Shown: positions 1 through 11,771, counted from the first letter of the stretch. The stretch: 64,000 bases of DNA from CAVRIA01 sp963721115 (GCA_963721115.1 CAVRIA010000006.1:1116001-1180000); one strand, 5' to 3'. Notes: generated from the sequence alone by a model not told the origin. Program-made: numbers and translations.

Positions 1-713
1 TGACGGGCCACCTCTTCGTCATCGAGGGCTGGCCGGTGTGGGCCGCGGCCGCCGCCGGCCTCGCGGTGGGCTTCGCCAGCGGCGCGGCGGCGGCCGCCCT
101 GGTCGTCGTGGCGCGGCTGCCTCCCTTCATCGCCACCCTCGGCGTCATGGGCATCGCGCGCGGCACCGGGTTCCTGATCACCGAGGGCCGCTTCTACGAC
201 CTGTCGCGCTGGCTGTCCGCCGGCACCGCGCCGCTCGGGGTGCCGCTCTCGGCGTGGCCCGGGCTCTTGATGGTCTCGCTCGCCGCCGTCTTCGAGGTCG
301 TCATGGTGCGCATGGCGATCGGGCGACACGTCCTGGCGACGGGAGGGAACGAGACCGCCGCCCGCTACGCCGGTGTCCGCGTCGACCGGGTGAAAACCTT
401 CGTCTACGTCGCCGGTGGCGCGCTGGCGGCGCTTTCCGGAGTCGTCCTGGCGGTGGTACAGGGACAGGGAAAGGCGGACTTGGCGACGGGGTACGAGCTC
501 GACATCATCGCCGCGGCGGTCGTCGGTGGCGCATCGCTCTCCGGCGGCCGCGCCTCGGTCGTCGGCGCCGTCATCGGCGCTCTGATCTTCGGCGTCCTGC
601 GCAACGCCCTGGCGCAGATTCCCGGCGGCACCTTCGCCGACCGTCTGATCCTCGGCGTCGCGGTGCTGGTCATCGTCGTCATGGATCGACTGGCGACGAG
701 GGAGTCGAGCTGA
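1..713 (+). CDS. Sugar ABC transporter permease, RbsC/AraH type (5' truncated)
   Basis: This is the C-terminal part of an inner-membrane permease of the ribose/monosaccharide ABC family; the reading frame is already open at the left window edge, so the start lies outside. The visible part has several hydrophobic segments and the family motif GNETAARYAGVRV at about residues 113-125 of the visible frame, followed by the conserved glycine-rich stretch VVGGASLSGG. Its stop overlaps the ATG of the binding protein by one base (TGATG), so the two are translationally coupled. The family imports pentoses, hexoses or related polyols with a periplasmic binding protein and an ATPase, which is presumably to the left of the window. 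The exact substrate cannot be read from this fragment. Confidence 0.88.
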   Translation, partial: TGHLFVIEGWPVWAAAAAGLAVGFASGAAAAALVVVARLPPFIATLGVMGIARGTGFLITEGRFYDLSRWLSAGTAPLGVPLSAWPGLLMVSLAAVFEVVMVRMAIGRHVLATGGNETAARYAGVRVDRVKTFVYVAGGALAALSGVVLAVVQGQGKADLATGYELDIIAAAVVGGASLSGGRASVVGAVIGALIFGVLRNALAQIPGGTFADRLILGVAVLVIVVMDRLATRESS

Positions 714-1690
714 TGGGCCGCCGCAGCGTTCGGCTCGCGGTCGCGGCGGCAGCGTTGCTGGCGGCGCTGCGCGTCGCCGGTTGCTCCCGCTCCTCGCCCG
801 ACGCGCCGCGTCCGCTGCGCTTCGCGATCATTCCCAAGGCGCTCCACATCCCCGTCTTCGACTACGCCCGCACGGGTGCCGAGCGGGCGGCGCGGCGCAT
901 CGGCGGGATCGAGGTCCTGTGGCGCGGCCCGGAGAGCACGGACGAGATTCGCCAGAAGGAGATTCTCGAGTCGTTCATCGCCCAGCACGTCGACGGCATC
1001 GCCATCTCGTGTCTGAACGGTGACCTGCTGACCGACGCCATCGACCGGGCCGTGGACGAGGGGATCCCGGTGGTGACCTGGGACTCGGACGCGCCGAAGA
1101 GCAAGCGCCTGGCCTTCTACGGCGTCAACGACTTCGAGGGCGGCCGCGCCCTGGGAGAGGGGCTGGCCCGGCTGCTCGACGGGCGCGGCAAGGTCGCGAT
1201 CATCACCTCGCTCGGCGCCGACAACCTGCAGAAGCGCCTCGAGGGCGCGCGCGCGGCGCTGGCCGAGTTTCCGGGCATCGAGGTCGTCGAGGTGTTCGAC
1301 GTGCGCGACGACGCGGTGCGCGTCGCCGAGGTCATCGCCTCCGCGTCGCAGCGCTATCCCGACCTCGACGGCTGGCTGTCCGTCGGCGGCTGGCCCGTCT
1401 TCGTGCGCAACGCCCTCGATCCGGTGGACCCCACCCGCACCAAGGTCGTCGCCTTCGACACCATCCCGCCGGCTCCGGATCTCCTGCGCCAGGGCAAGGT
1501 ACAGCTCCTGGTCGGCCAGAAGTACTTCGGCTGGGGCGAGGAGTCGGTGCGGCTGCTCAAGGCGATTCACGACGGCGAGCGGCCGCAGAACGTCTACCAC
1601 TACTCGGGCATCGACGTGGTGACGCGCGACAACCTCGACCAATACCTCGAGCAGTGGAAGAGGTGGGAGGCGGGCGACGGGGGGCCGTGA
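713..1690 (+). CDS. Sugar-binding periplasmic lipoprotein of ABC transporter (Peripla_BP_4)
   Basis: Predicted 325-residue substrate-binding protein for the permease encoded just upstream. The N-terminus is a lipoprotein signal ending in a lipobox VAGC with Cys24, so it is probably lipid-anchored and faces the periplasm. The remainder has the two-lobe sugar-binding fold: an N-lobe beginning LRFAIIPK, then VDGIAISCLNGD, IPVVTWDSDAPKSKR and GKVAIITSLGADN, as in ribose/rhizopine-type binding proteins. The long open frame that begins far upstream in this frame overlaps the permease and is a shadow; the ATG at 713 is chosen because it precedes the signal peptide and overlaps the permease stop. The ligand is not identifiable, but a sugar or polyol is likely. 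Confidence 0.87.
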   Translation: MGRRSVRLAVAAAALLAALRVAGCSRSSPDAPRPLRFAIIPKALHIPVFDYARTGAERAARRIGGIEVLWRGPESTDEIRQKEILESFIAQHVDGIAISCLNGDLLTDAIDRAVDEGIPVVTWDSDAPKSKRLAFYGVNDFEGGRALGEGLARLLDGRGKVAIITSLGADNLQKRLEGARAALAEFPGIEVVEVFDVRDDAVRVAEVIASASQRYPDLDGWLSVGGWPVFVRNALDPVDPTRTKVVAFDTIPPAPDLLRQGKVQLLVGQKYFGWGEESVRLLKAIHDGERPQNVYHYSGIDVVTRDNLDQYLEQWKRWEAGDGGP

Positions 1691-1699
1691 CCTGCCCGT

Positions 1700-2776
1700 T
1701 CAGGGAGGTGGCGTGCGATCGACGTATCGCTGCAGGTCGGCGAGGGCGGCGCTCTCGCCGTCTGCGATGCGCGCCTGCGGAAAAAGCCACCAGTCCTCGC
1801 GCAGGGCGATTTCCTCGCCGGGGGCGATCGTCGTGAGCGGGCCGAGGTTCTCGAGCTCGAGGAATTCGGCGCTCGAGTAGATCTCGACCGTGGCGCCTCC
1901 GTCCGGGTAGTCGCCGGCCGCGTCGTGCGGGAAGCGCTTGAGATAGAGGGTCCCGTCGAGCAGGTAGCCTGCCCACCCCTGCGCCGAATCCACGCCGATC
2001 TTGCTCTCGTCGTCGCGCCGTCCGCTCTGAGCGGCAGGGGGCACGGCGACCTTCGAGTGATCGATCTCGACCAGGCGGTCGCCGAACCGGTAGCGCGGGT
2101 CGTCGATCTCCGTGTAGCTCCAGAGAAGCAGCTTGCGCACGGCGTCGAAGGCGGTGAGCGGGCCGACGTCGAGCGGCGCGAAGGCGCGGCCGCCCGGGCG
2201 CAGGACCGACAGGCTCCAGAGCGCGTAGCGCAGCGGACGGTCGCCGACGTTGCGCGCCCGCGAGGTGAGCCGCAGGCGGCGCTCGCCGGGCGCCAGCGCG
2301 ATCTCCACCTCCTTGCGGATCCCGGCCGCCGGCTGCGGCGGGGCGGTCACCCGCAGCGTGTTCCCGTTCTCGACCGTCGCTTCGCAGCTCGCGTTGTCGA
2401 GGGCGTAGGTCGTTTCGCGGCGCTCGGGTGAGACCCAAAGGCGCCAACCGCCGCGGAACTTCCACTCCGCCTCGCCCGTGCCGCCGGCCTCGGCGTCGCG
2501 CAGGTGGAGCAGGTTCGGGCCGCCCGCCACGTGCAGATCGACGATGCGCGGACCGATCGCGGTGACGACGCGCGCCTCGATCAGCCCGTTGCTCAGGCGA
2601 TAGGTTCGCGGCCAGCCGCGATAGCTCTCGGCAACGATGGTGACGGCCGGCTTTGCGCCGTGATCCGCTGCGTCGCTCCGCGCGCTCTCGGCCGCCACAG
2701 ACGGGGCGAGCCAGCAGAGAGCGGCAATCGCCGCGACCGTTGCCGCCGTGCTGCATCTGCTCCGGGCGAACCTCAT
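1700..2776 (-). CDS. Secreted DUF4380 protein
   Basis: A 358-residue protein with a Sec signal peptide (hydrophobic stretch ending SVAA near residue 29). The mature part matches the DUF4380 pattern: YRLSNGLIEARVVTAIGPRI followed by a beta-rich body with WKFRGGWRLWVSPE. DUF4380 proteins have a galactose-mutarotase-like beta-sandwich and often sit with carbohydrate genes, but no reaction is established. The start is set by GAGGAG eight bases upstream of the ATG at 2776; a longer open frame upstream has no ribosome site. It converges with the sugar transporter genes, ending nine bases from their stop, so a role in carbohydrate handling is plausible but inferred only from context. Confidence 0.75.
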   Translation of the reverse strand: MRFARSRCSTAATVAAIAALCWLAPSVAAESARSDAADHGAKPAVTIVAESYRGWPRTYRLSNGLIEARVVTAIGPRIVDLHVAGGPNLLHLRDAEAGGTGEAEWKFRGGWRLWVSPERRETTYALDNASCEATVENGNTLRVTAPPQPAAGIRKEVEIALAPGERRLRLTSRARNVGDRPLRYALWSLSVLRPGGRAFAPLDVGPLTAFDAVRKLLLWSYTEIDDPRYRFGDRLVEIDHSKVAVPPAAQSGRRDDESKIGVDSAQGWAGYLLDGTLYLKRFPHDAAGDYPDGGATVEIYSSAEFLELENLGPLTTIAPGEEIALREDWWLFPQARIADGESAALADLQRYVDRTPPP

Positions 2777-3330
2777 GTGCCGTTCTCCTCGCGGGGCCGC
2801 CGGGTTGATACTACGGCCGTGCTCTGTCGCCAAACGCCGCCTTCGGCCCACCCTTCCCGGGGGAGGCAGGGGGAGTCCGGCGCTGGTGGGTGGTGCCTCG
2901 CGAGTCCGATTCAGGGCGTGCTGTCCGTGTCGAGTTGCCGGCGACGGTGCTTCCCCCTCGGCCTGTATGGCGATGGGTTTGGGGCGTGACCCGTTCGGGA
3001 AAAAGATGTTCGATCCACCCCCGCCACTTGCGGAGTCGGAAAAAATCCGGAAAAAGGATAGGTGGCGGGTCGGTCCAAGGCTGCAAATTTCGCAGGGAAG
3101 ATTCGCAAAAGTGGGTTGGGTGTCTTTGGGAAGGGCTGGAGTGGGTTCGAAAGACCATCCGAAGTGTAATGGCGTCCGAATTGCATTTTGGTTGCGAGAC
3201 TCTCGACTGAGAAGGGGACGTAGGACGGTCGAAACCAACTGCGGCCTTTGCAGTTTATGCGGCGCCGACTACTTGTATACGGGCGGCTCCTGATGTCATA
3301 CGCAACTTTATCTGGTGAGGGAGGAGGCAT
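2777..3330. other. Intergenic region, regulatory leader of the OmpA-family gene
   Basis: About 550 bases lie between the divergent DUF4380 and OmpA-family genes. Several open frames cross it but none has a ribosome site, a signal or a recognisable domain. From about 2999 to 3270 the base composition is clearly lower in GC than the surroundings, with runs of A around 3001, 3041 and 3051, which fits divergent promoters. I do not see a convincing -35/-10 pair at correct spacing. A strong Shine-Dalgarno (GGGAGGAGG) precedes the ATG at 3331. Confidence 0.4.
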
Positions 3331-4323
3331 ATGAAAAGGCTCTCAACGTGGATTGTTGTGGCAGTACTCGGTGCGGTGTTCGCCGTGTCGTTCCCCGCCG
3401 CCCAGGCTATGGAGGGAATGGGCGAGGGCAAGGTCATCGGAGGTGTGGATGTCGGCGTCCTGCAGCCGCTGAACGCCTTCGATCGGTTCTCGGACGCGGG
3501 CGGTGTCTTCAGCCCGTTTGTCGGGTACATGTTCAACGATTACATCGGCTTGATGGGCCAGCTGCAGGTGTTCGGAACCCCGCAGGTGAACCGCCCGAAC
3601 ACTTTGGACGACGATGCGACCTGGGCCATCGCCGGTGCCGCCGGGCCCCGTCTGGCGCTGCCGCTCAGCGACATTGTCGAGTTGTATGTCACCTTCCAGG
3701 GCGGCATTCTCACCGGCCTGGCGCCGCACTCCTCGATCACCGATACGTCGGGGGGCTTCTCGACCGGTGGCGGCGTGAACTTCCGGGTGACCAAGACTTT
3801 CTCGGTCGGCGCCTTCGGCCGCTGGGACCGCTGGTATCAGCGCGTTCACGGCGTGGGTGACGTGCGCTATGCGACCGCGGGCATGGGCCTGACCTGGAAT
3901 TCGCCTCCGCCCGCTCCGATGGTCGCGCAGGCGCCTCCGCCTCCGCCTCCGCCGCCGCCGCCGCCGACGCCGGCACCGAAGAAGAAGATCGTGCTGCGCG
4001 GCGTGAACTTCGACTTCGACAAGTCGAACATCCGTGCGGATGCCCGGCCGGTTCTGGACGAGGCCATCCACATCCTGAAGATGGAGGGTGGGGTGGCGGT
4101 CATCGCCGAGGGGCACACCGATTCAGTCGGATCGGACGCGTACAACCAGAAGCTGTCGTTGCGCCGTGCCAACGCGGTGAAGGACTATCTGGTGAAGGGC
4201 GGGGTCGCTCCGTCGCGAATCCAGACCGAGGGCTTTGGGGAGTCGAGACCGGTGGCGAGCAACGACACGGCGAATGGGCGTGCCCAGAACCGCCGCGTCG
4301 AGCTGCGCGTGATGGGCGACTAG
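3331..4323 (+). CDS. OmpA-family outer-membrane protein
   Basis: A 330-residue protein with a signal peptide ending AQA at about residue 26, an N-terminal beta-barrel-like region (residues about 35-190, glycine and aromatic rich, alternating pattern), a proline hinge of eleven successive prolines near residues 203-213, and a C-terminal OmpA/Pal peptidoglycan-binding domain (about 220-330). The OmpA signature is clear: VNFDFDKSNIRADARPVLDE, then AEGHTDSVGSDAYN, and the C-terminal NRRVELRV. It probably anchors the outer membrane to peptidoglycan and may form a small pore. GGGAGGAGG lies directly upstream and a strong terminator follows, so it is likely a highly expressed single-gene unit. Confidence 0.93.
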   Translation: MKRLSTWIVVAVLGAVFAVSFPAAQAMEGMGEGKVIGGVDVGVLQPLNAFDRFSDAGGVFSPFVGYMFNDYIGLMGQLQVFGTPQVNRPNTLDDDATWAIAGAAGPRLALPLSDIVELYVTFQGGILTGLAPHSSITDTSGGFSTGGGVNFRVTKTFSVGAFGRWDRWYQRVHGVGDVRYATAGMGLTWNSPPPAPMVAQAPPPPPPPPPPPTPAPKKKIVLRGVNFDFDKSNIRADARPVLDEAIHILKMEGGVAVIAEGHTDSVGSDAYNQKLSLRRANAVKDYLVKGGVAPSRIQTEGFGESRPVASNDTANGRAQNRRVELRVMGD

Positions 4324-4370
4324 CCCGAAGCGCGGCCGGACCCCGCTTTGGGGTACGGTCAAAATTCCAG

Positions 4371-4425
4371 CGCGAGGGTGCGCCGGGTCGGGTCAGCCCG
4401 ATTCGGTGCACCCTCGCGTTTTTTT
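4371..4425 (+). terminator. Rho-independent terminator of the OmpA-family gene
   Basis: A perfect 11-base stem (CGCGAGGGTGC pairing with GCACCCTCGCG at 4408-4418) encloses a 26-base GC-rich loop and is followed at once by seven T residues. It lies 48 bases after the stop codon at 4323. Confidence 0.93.
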
Positions 4426-4573
4426 GTAGCAGCCGCCGGCGGGCGGCGTTTCCGGGCCGCACTGTCCTCTCCTGCGCAATGGATGTGGGGCCGGGGTCCC
4501 GGGGGCCTGTTGTGGCGGCCGTTGTTGCAGCACCGCCCGGGTGTTGCTATTAGAAACGTTTTGGAGATTTCTC

Positions 4574-4780
4574 ATGCGAGAGGGCATTCATCCGCGATAC
4601 GAGAAAGCGACGGCCAACTGTGCGTGCGGAAACACTTTCGAGACGCGGTCGACGGAGCGAGAGATTCGCGTCGACCTCTGCTCGGCCTGCCATCCGTTCT
4701 TCACCGGCAAGCAGAAGCTCATCGACACGGCGGGTCGCGTGGAGCGGTTCCGGCGCAAGTACGGCTTGCAGCAGAAGTAA
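4574..4780 (+). CDS. rpmE: 50S ribosomal protein L31
   Basis: A 68-residue ribosomal protein L31 of the zinc-binding type: Cys16 and Cys18 in NCACG and Cys37 and Cys40 in LCSACH supply the zinc site, so it is not the Cys-free paralogue made under zinc starvation. The family start MREGIHPRYE marks the ATG at 4574; TTGGAG lies nine bases upstream. An ATG eleven codons earlier in the same frame would add residues not found in L31. It opens the conserved rpmE-prfA-prmC-murA block, though a terminator separates it from prfA. Confidence 0.96.
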   Translation: MREGIHPRYEKATANCACGNTFETRSTEREIRVDLCSACHPFFTGKQKLIDTAGRVERFRRKYGLQQK

Positions 4781-4811
4781 CCGCACCAATCTCTACGGCC
4801 GCGAGGTCGCG

Positions 4812-4846
4812 AAAAGGGCGCCGGGATCACTCCCGCGCCCTTTTTT
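4812..4846 (+). terminator. Terminator after rpmE
   Basis: A GC-rich stem (GGGCGcCGGGA with TCCCGCGCCC, one bulged base, four-base loop) followed by six T residues, 31 bases after the rpmE stop. prfA then presumably has its own promoter or receives read-through. Confidence 0.85.
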
Positions 4847-4920
4847 CGTCGGCGGGCGAGAATGGGCCGGGTCGCGCCGCCGGGGCCCTACCGAGCTGCG
4901 GACGCGGGGCGTGACCAGAC

Positions 4921-5976
<1,056 letters not shown>

Positions 5977-5987
5977 GCGGTGGGCGG

Positions 5988-6882
5988 ATGAAGCGCGGGG
6001 TCGAGGTGACGACGTACGCGGCGCGCCTGCGGGCGGCGGAAGCGGAGCTGCGCGACGCCGGCGTGCCCACGCCGCGGCTCGATGCCGAAGTACTGCTGTG
6101 CTGGGCCGCGGGCGCCGGCCGCGCCGCTCTGTACGCGCGTCTTCGGGACGAGGTCGCGCCACAGGTGGAGGAGCGCTTCGCCGCCGCCCTGGCGCGCCGT
6201 GCGCGCCGCGAGCCGGTAGCCTACGTCACCGGGGTGCGCGAGTTCTGGTCACTCTCGTTCGCGGTGACACCGGCCGTCCTGATCCCGCGACCCGAGACCG
6301 AGTTGTTGGTCGAGACGGTGGTCGCCGCGAGCGGGCGCCGGCCGGCGCTCGTGTGCGACCTGGGAACGGGGAGCGGCTGCATCGCCGTCGCCATTGCCCA
6401 CGCCTTGCCGGCGGCGCGCGTGATCGCGGTGGACATCGACCCTCGAGCTCTGGCGGTGGCGCGGCGCAACGTCCTCGCGCACCGGGTCGCCGATCGCGTC
6501 GAGCTCGTCCGCGCGGACGGCATGGATACCTTGCGCGCCGGTCGCTTCGACGTCGTGGTCAGCAACCCCCCCTACGTGACCACCACCGAGCGGTTGCCGC
6601 CCGAGCTGGAGTACGAGCCGCGGCACGCCCTGCGATCGGGAGTGGACGGCCTCGATCTGATCCGCCGGTTGGTCGCCGCGACCCCGGCGCTTTTGCGCCC
6701 CGGGGGGCGCCTGGTCATGGAGCTCGGCCGCGGGCAGGAAGGCGCGGTGCGCCGCCTGGCCGCCGCGGCCGGGTTCGGCGAGGTCTCGGTCGAGCCCGAT
6801 CTGGCGGGAGTCCCGCGCGCCCTGATCGGGTGCCGGAACGCAGCGGAAGGCGGCCGCCCGGCGGCCGCCCGCGTGGAGGAGC

Positions 6883-6890
<8 letters not shown>
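5988..6890 (+). CDS. prmC: Release-factor glutamine N5-methyltransferase
   Basis: A 300-residue S-adenosylmethionine-dependent enzyme that methylates the glutamine of the release-factor GGQ motif. It has an N-terminal helical substrate domain (about 1-85) and a Rossmann methyltransferase domain with DLGTGSG at 124-130, an acidic VDIDP strand end, and the glutamine-binding NPPY at 193-196. The C-terminus is slightly longer than usual, ending in an Ala/Arg-rich tail. It follows prfA by eleven bases and overlaps the start of murA by eight bases, so the three genes form a coupled unit. Confidence 0.95.
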
Positions 6891-8141
<1,251 letters not shown>

Positions 8142-8145
<4 letters not shown>

Positions 8146-9458
8146 AGCCCGCGGTGCGGCTCCTGTCGACGGGCGACGCCGGCTTCCGGCGCGCCTTCGC
8201 GCGCCTTCGCGCCGTGCGGCAGAGCGACGCGGCGCGCGTCGATGCGATCGCGCGCGACATCGTCGCGGGCGTGCGCCGCGGCGGCGACCGGGCGCTGCTC
8301 GCCTATACGCACAAGCTCGACGGCGCGCGGCTGGATCGCCGCGGCCTGCGCGTCGATCCCGCCGAGCTGCGCGCCGCGGCCGACTCCCTGCCGCGTCGCG
8401 TTCGCGCCGCCCTCAACCTTGCGGCGCGCCGCATCGAGGCCTTCCACGCCCGGCAGCGCCAGGCGTCGTGGGCCTATCGGGACGCCGTCGGCCTGCGCCT
8501 GGGACAGCAGATCACGCCGCTCGCCAGGGTGGGCGTGTACGTTCCGGGCGGCAGGGCGGCGTACCCGTCCTCGGTCCTGATGAACGTCGTGCCGGCCCGC
8601 GTTGCCGGGGTCGGCGAGATCGTCATGGCATCGCCGGGCGGGTTGTCCGGTCACGCCCCCGCGGTCCTCGCCGCCGCCCACATCGCCGGGGTGTCCTCCC
8701 TGTATCGCATCGGTGGCGCGCAGGCCGTTGCCGCGCTCGCCTACGGCACGGAGAGCGTGCCGCGGGTCGACAAGATCGTCGGCCCCGGCAACGCCTTCGT
8801 CCAGGCGGCGAAACGGCAGGTCTACGGTCAGGTCGACATCGACTCCACCGCCGGGCCGAGCGAGATCCTGGTCATCGCCGACACCAGCGCCGACCCGCGC
8901 TTCGCCGCCGCCGACCTGCTCGCCCAGGCCGAGCACGGCAGCGGCGACGAGTCCGCCCTGCTGCTCACGCCGTCGCGGCGCCTGGCGGCCGCCGTCCAGG
9001 CGGCGATCGCCGCCCAGCTTCCGGCTCTGCCGCGCCGCGCCGATATCGCGCGCGTCCTACGCCGGCGCGCCGCGCTGATCGTCGTCCGCGACCTCGACGA
9101 GGCGGTGGAGCTGGCCGAGCAGGTGGCGCCCGAGCACCTCGAGCTGATGGTGCGCGAGCCGCAGCGCCTGGCGAAGCGCCTTCGCAACGCCGGCGCGCTG
9201 TTTCTCGGCCACTACGCGCCGGCGCCCCTCGGCGACTACCTCGCCGGACCGAACCACGTGCTGCCGACCGGCGGCAGTGCGCGCTTCTTCTCGCCGCTCG
9301 GCGTCTACGACTTCGTCAAAAGGACGAGCGTGGTCGGCGCCGACGCCGCCAGCCTCGGCAAGCTGGCTGCGGCGATCGAGACGCTGGCCGAGCTGGAGGG
9401 GTACGCGGCGCACGCCGCCGCGATCCGCGTGCGCTTCACGGGCTCGCGCCGGCCCTGA
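8142..9458 (+). CDS. hisD: Histidinol dehydrogenase
   Basis: A 438-residue zinc enzyme that oxidises L-histidinol to L-histidine with two NAD+, the last step of histidine synthesis. Family landmarks are VYVPGGRAAYPSSVLMN, the VDKIVGPGNAFV stretch, DSTAGPSE, QAEHGSGDESALL and the base-providing APEHLEL. The start overlaps the murA stop by four bases (ATGA). In related genomes hisG usually lies between murA and hisD; here it does not. A 226-base gap holding a palindromic repeat separates it from hisB. Confidence 0.97.
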
Positions 9459-9471
9459 TCCTTGATGGCAA

Positions 9472-9560
9472 TTGTGGTGCGGGCGTCTCGCCTGCACGGG
9501 GTTGGGGAGGAGCGCAGCGGCCCGGTGGGCCGCCGTGCAGGCCGGAGGCCCGCACCACAA
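9472..9560. repeat. Palindromic intergenic element, copy 1
   Basis: Inverted repeat of 28 bases with three mismatches whose outer ends read TTGTGGTGCGGGC on the left and GCCCGCACCACAA on the right; the inner arms CCTGCACGG / CCGTGCAGG also pair. A second copy with the same ends lies at 16018-16110. It sits in the hisD-hisB gap and has no coding capacity, so it is a REP/MITE-like non-autonomous element. Confidence 0.8.
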
Positions 9561-9684
9561 CGGGAGGCGGAGGCCGAGATGCGGCCACTCGTTCCACGCC
9601 CGACGAGACGCGAAGCGCCGCCCAGCTTGACTTTGCCACGGGGAGCTTGGAGCCTGGCCAGGTCGCAGCGACGGAGGGGACTCG

Positions 9685-10308
9685 ATGCCACGTGACCAGA
9701 GCCGCCGCCCGGCGGCGCGCCGCCTGCGCCGCGCCGAGGTGGAGCGCACCACGAAGGAGACGGAAATCGCCTTGCAGGTCAACGTCGACGGCACGGGGCG
9801 GGCGTCGGTCGACACCGGCGTGCCTTTCCTGAACCACATGCTCGACAGCTTCGCCCGGCACGGCTTCTTCGACCTCGAGGTGCGGGCGCGCGGCGATCTC
9901 GACGTCGACCTGCATCACACCGTGGAGGACGTCGGGTTGGTGCTCGGCGAGGCGCTGCGCCAGGCGCTGGGCGACAAGGCGGGCATCCGCCGCTTCGGGG
10001 AAGCGTCGTGCCCGCTGGACGAGGCCTTGGCCCGCGTCACGGTGGACCTGAGCGGCCGCCCGTTTCTGGTCTACGAAGTGACCATCGAGCAGGATCGGGT
10101 GGGGAGCTTCGACACGGAGCTGGTGCACGACTTCCTGCTCGCCCTGAGCAACCAGCTCGGTATGAACCTGCACGTCGACATGGTGCGCGGCCGCAATCCG
10201 CATCACATCATCGAGGCCGTTTTCAAGGCGCTGGCGCGCGCCATGGACCACGCGACGCAGATCGACTCGCGCATTTCCGGTGTCCTGTCGACGAAGGGGT
10301 CGCTGTGA
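9685..10308 (+). CDS. hisB: Imidazoleglycerol-phosphate dehydratase
   Basis: A 207-residue manganese enzyme that dehydrates imidazole glycerol phosphate, step six of histidine synthesis. Both metal-binding repeats are present: HHTVED near residue 77 and HHIIEA near residue 173, together with the substrate motif GVPFLNHMLD. It is the stand-alone dehydratase, without the phosphatase domain fused in enterobacteria. GGAGGGG lies five bases before the ATG. Its stop overlaps the GTG start of hisH by two bases. Confidence 0.96.
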   Translation: MPRDQSRRPAARRLRRAEVERTTKETEIALQVNVDGTGRASVDTGVPFLNHMLDSFARHGFFDLEVRARGDLDVDLHHTVEDVGLVLGEALRQALGDKAGIRRFGEASCPLDEALARVTVDLSGRPFLVYEVTIEQDRVGSFDTELVHDFLLALSNQLGMNLHVDMVRGRNPHHIIEAVFKALARAMDHATQIDSRISGVLSTKGSL

Positions 10309-10931
10309 TCGCCATCGTCGATTACGGCATGGGCAACCTGCGCAGCGTGCAGAAGGGCCTGCAGCGCGTCGGAGTGCCGGCCGAGGTGACGCGCGACGCC
10401 GGGCGCATCGGCGGTGCGGCCGGCGTGGTGTTGCCCGGCGTCGGCGCCTTCGGTGCCTGCATGGAGAACCTGCGCGCCTGCGGGCTGGTCGAGGTGGTGC
10501 GCTCGGTCATCGAGCGCGGCACCCCGTTTCTCGGCATCTGCCTCGGGCTGCAGCTGCTGTTCGACGAGAGCGAGGAGTTCGGCCCGGTGGCGGGGCTCGG
10601 CGTCTTTCGCGGCCGCTGCGTGCGCTTTCGCGCGCGCGCCGATCACGACTTTCGCATTCCCCACATGGGCTGGAATCAAGTGCGGCCGCGGCGCGACGTA
10701 CCGCACCTGGACGGAATCGCCGACGGCACGTTCGTCTACTTCGTGCACTCCTACTACGTGGTTCCGGAGGATCCGGCCCTGATCGCGACGACGACCGCCT
10801 ACGGCGACGAGTTCGTCTCCGCCATCGCCCGGGACAACGTCTTCGCCTGCCAGTTCCACCCCGAGAAGAGTCAGCGCGCCGGGCTGCGGATCCTGGAGAA
10901 CTTCGGCCGTCTGGTGGCGCACGCGGCGTGA
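10305..10931 (+). CDS. hisH: Imidazole glycerol phosphate synthase, glutaminase subunit
   Basis: A 208-residue class I glutamine amidotransferase that releases ammonia from glutamine and channels it to HisF. The catalytic Cys lies in GICLGLQLL, and the His-Glu pair is in QFHPEKSQ near the C-terminus; the oxyanion strand PGVGAFG is present. The start is the GTG at 10305, which overlaps the hisB stop (GTGA) and gives the family N-terminus MIAIVDYGMGNLRSV. The open frame to the left of this is a shadow of hisB. Confidence 0.96.
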   Translation: MIAIVDYGMGNLRSVQKGLQRVGVPAEVTRDAGRIGGAAGVVLPGVGAFGACMENLRACGLVEVVRSVIERGTPFLGICLGLQLLFDESEEFGPVAGLGVFRGRCVRFRARADHDFRIPHMGWNQVRPRRDVPHLDGIADGTFVYFVHSYYVVPEDPALIATTTAYGDEFVSAIARDNVFACQFHPEKSQRAGLRILENFGRLVAHAA

Positions 10932-10986
10932 AGGACGGCGGACGCCGACTTCGCGACGCGCGCAACGAGCGATAGGCTTTCGGACG

Positions 10987-11739
10987 ATGATCGTTCTCCC
11001 CGCCATCGATCTCAAGGGCGGCAAGTGCGTGCGCCTGCTGCGCGGCGACATGCGCGCCGAGACGGTCTACGGCGACGATCCGCTCGCCATCGGGTGCCGC
11101 TGGGTCGACGCCGGGGCGCAGTACCTGCATGTCGTCGACCTCGACGGCGCGGTGAGTGGCGCGCCCGTCAACACCGACGCGATCGCGCGCCTCTGTGCCT
11201 CTCTGCCGATTCCGATCCAGGTCGGCGGCGGCGTGCGCACGGTGGAGCGGGCGGGAACGCTGCTCGCGGCGGGCGCCGACCGGGTGATCTTCGGGACCGC
11301 GGCGCTGTCGCAGCCCGAGGTCGTGGCCGATGCCTGCCGCCGCTTTCCGAGCCGCGTCGCGGTCGGTATCGACGCCCGCGACGGGAAGGTCGCGGTACAG
11401 GGGTGGACCGAGACGAGCGACGTGTCGGCCGTCGACGTCGCTCGGCGCGCCGCGGAGTTCGGAGCGGCGTGGATCATCTACACGGACATCAATCGCGACG
11501 GCACGCAGCAGGGCGTGAACGTCGAGGCGACGCGGGCGCTGGCCGAGGCCGTCGGCGTTCCGATCATCGCCTCGGGCGGGGTGGGCTCCCTGGCCGACAT
11601 CGAGGCGCTGCTGCCGTGCGAGGCGGCCGGCGTGGCCGGCGTCATCGTCGGGCGCGCCCTGTATACGGGCGCCGTGGACCTGGCGGAGGCCATCCGGGTC
11701 GCCGGCCGTTCGGCCGCGCCCGGAATCGGCGGCCGCTGA
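10987..11739 (+). CDS. hisA: Phosphoribosylformimino-5-aminoimidazole carboxamide ribotide isomerase
   Basis: A 250-residue TIM-barrel isomerase acting on ProFAR, step four of histidine synthesis. The N-terminus MIVLPAIDLKGGKCVRLLRG carries the catalytic Asp8; the second acid is in YTDINRDGTQQG; phosphate-binding loops are VGGGVR and ASGGVGS. It is separated from hisH by 55 bases and precedes hisF by 32. The half-barrel similarity to HisF is typical of the pair. Confidence 0.96.
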   Translation: MIVLPAIDLKGGKCVRLLRGDMRAETVYGDDPLAIGCRWVDAGAQYLHVVDLDGAVSGAPVNTDAIARLCASLPIPIQVGGGVRTVERAGTLLAAGADRVIFGTAALSQPEVVADACRRFPSRVAVGIDARDGKVAVQGWTETSDVSAVDVARRAAEFGAAWIIYTDINRDGTQQGVNVEATRALAEAVGVPIIASGGVGSLADIEALLPCEAAGVAGVIVGRALYTGAVDLAEAIRVAGRSAAPGIGGR

Positions 11740-11771
11740 ACGCGCGAGGCGAGCGAGGGGCGAGCAGCAGC

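Noticed and set aside
404..1642. Long open frame of 412 codons on the minus strand over the ABC transporter genes
   Set aside because: It is antisense to two well-supported genes, has low-complexity Arg/Ala-rich composition, no ribosome site and no domain; a GC-rich shadow frame.
3934..3973. Proline-codon run in the OmpA-family gene as a microsatellite or phase-variation tract
   Set aside because: The codons vary (CCT, CCG, ACG) and the region is a normal Pro hinge between barrel and OmpA domain; a length change in threes would not switch the frame.
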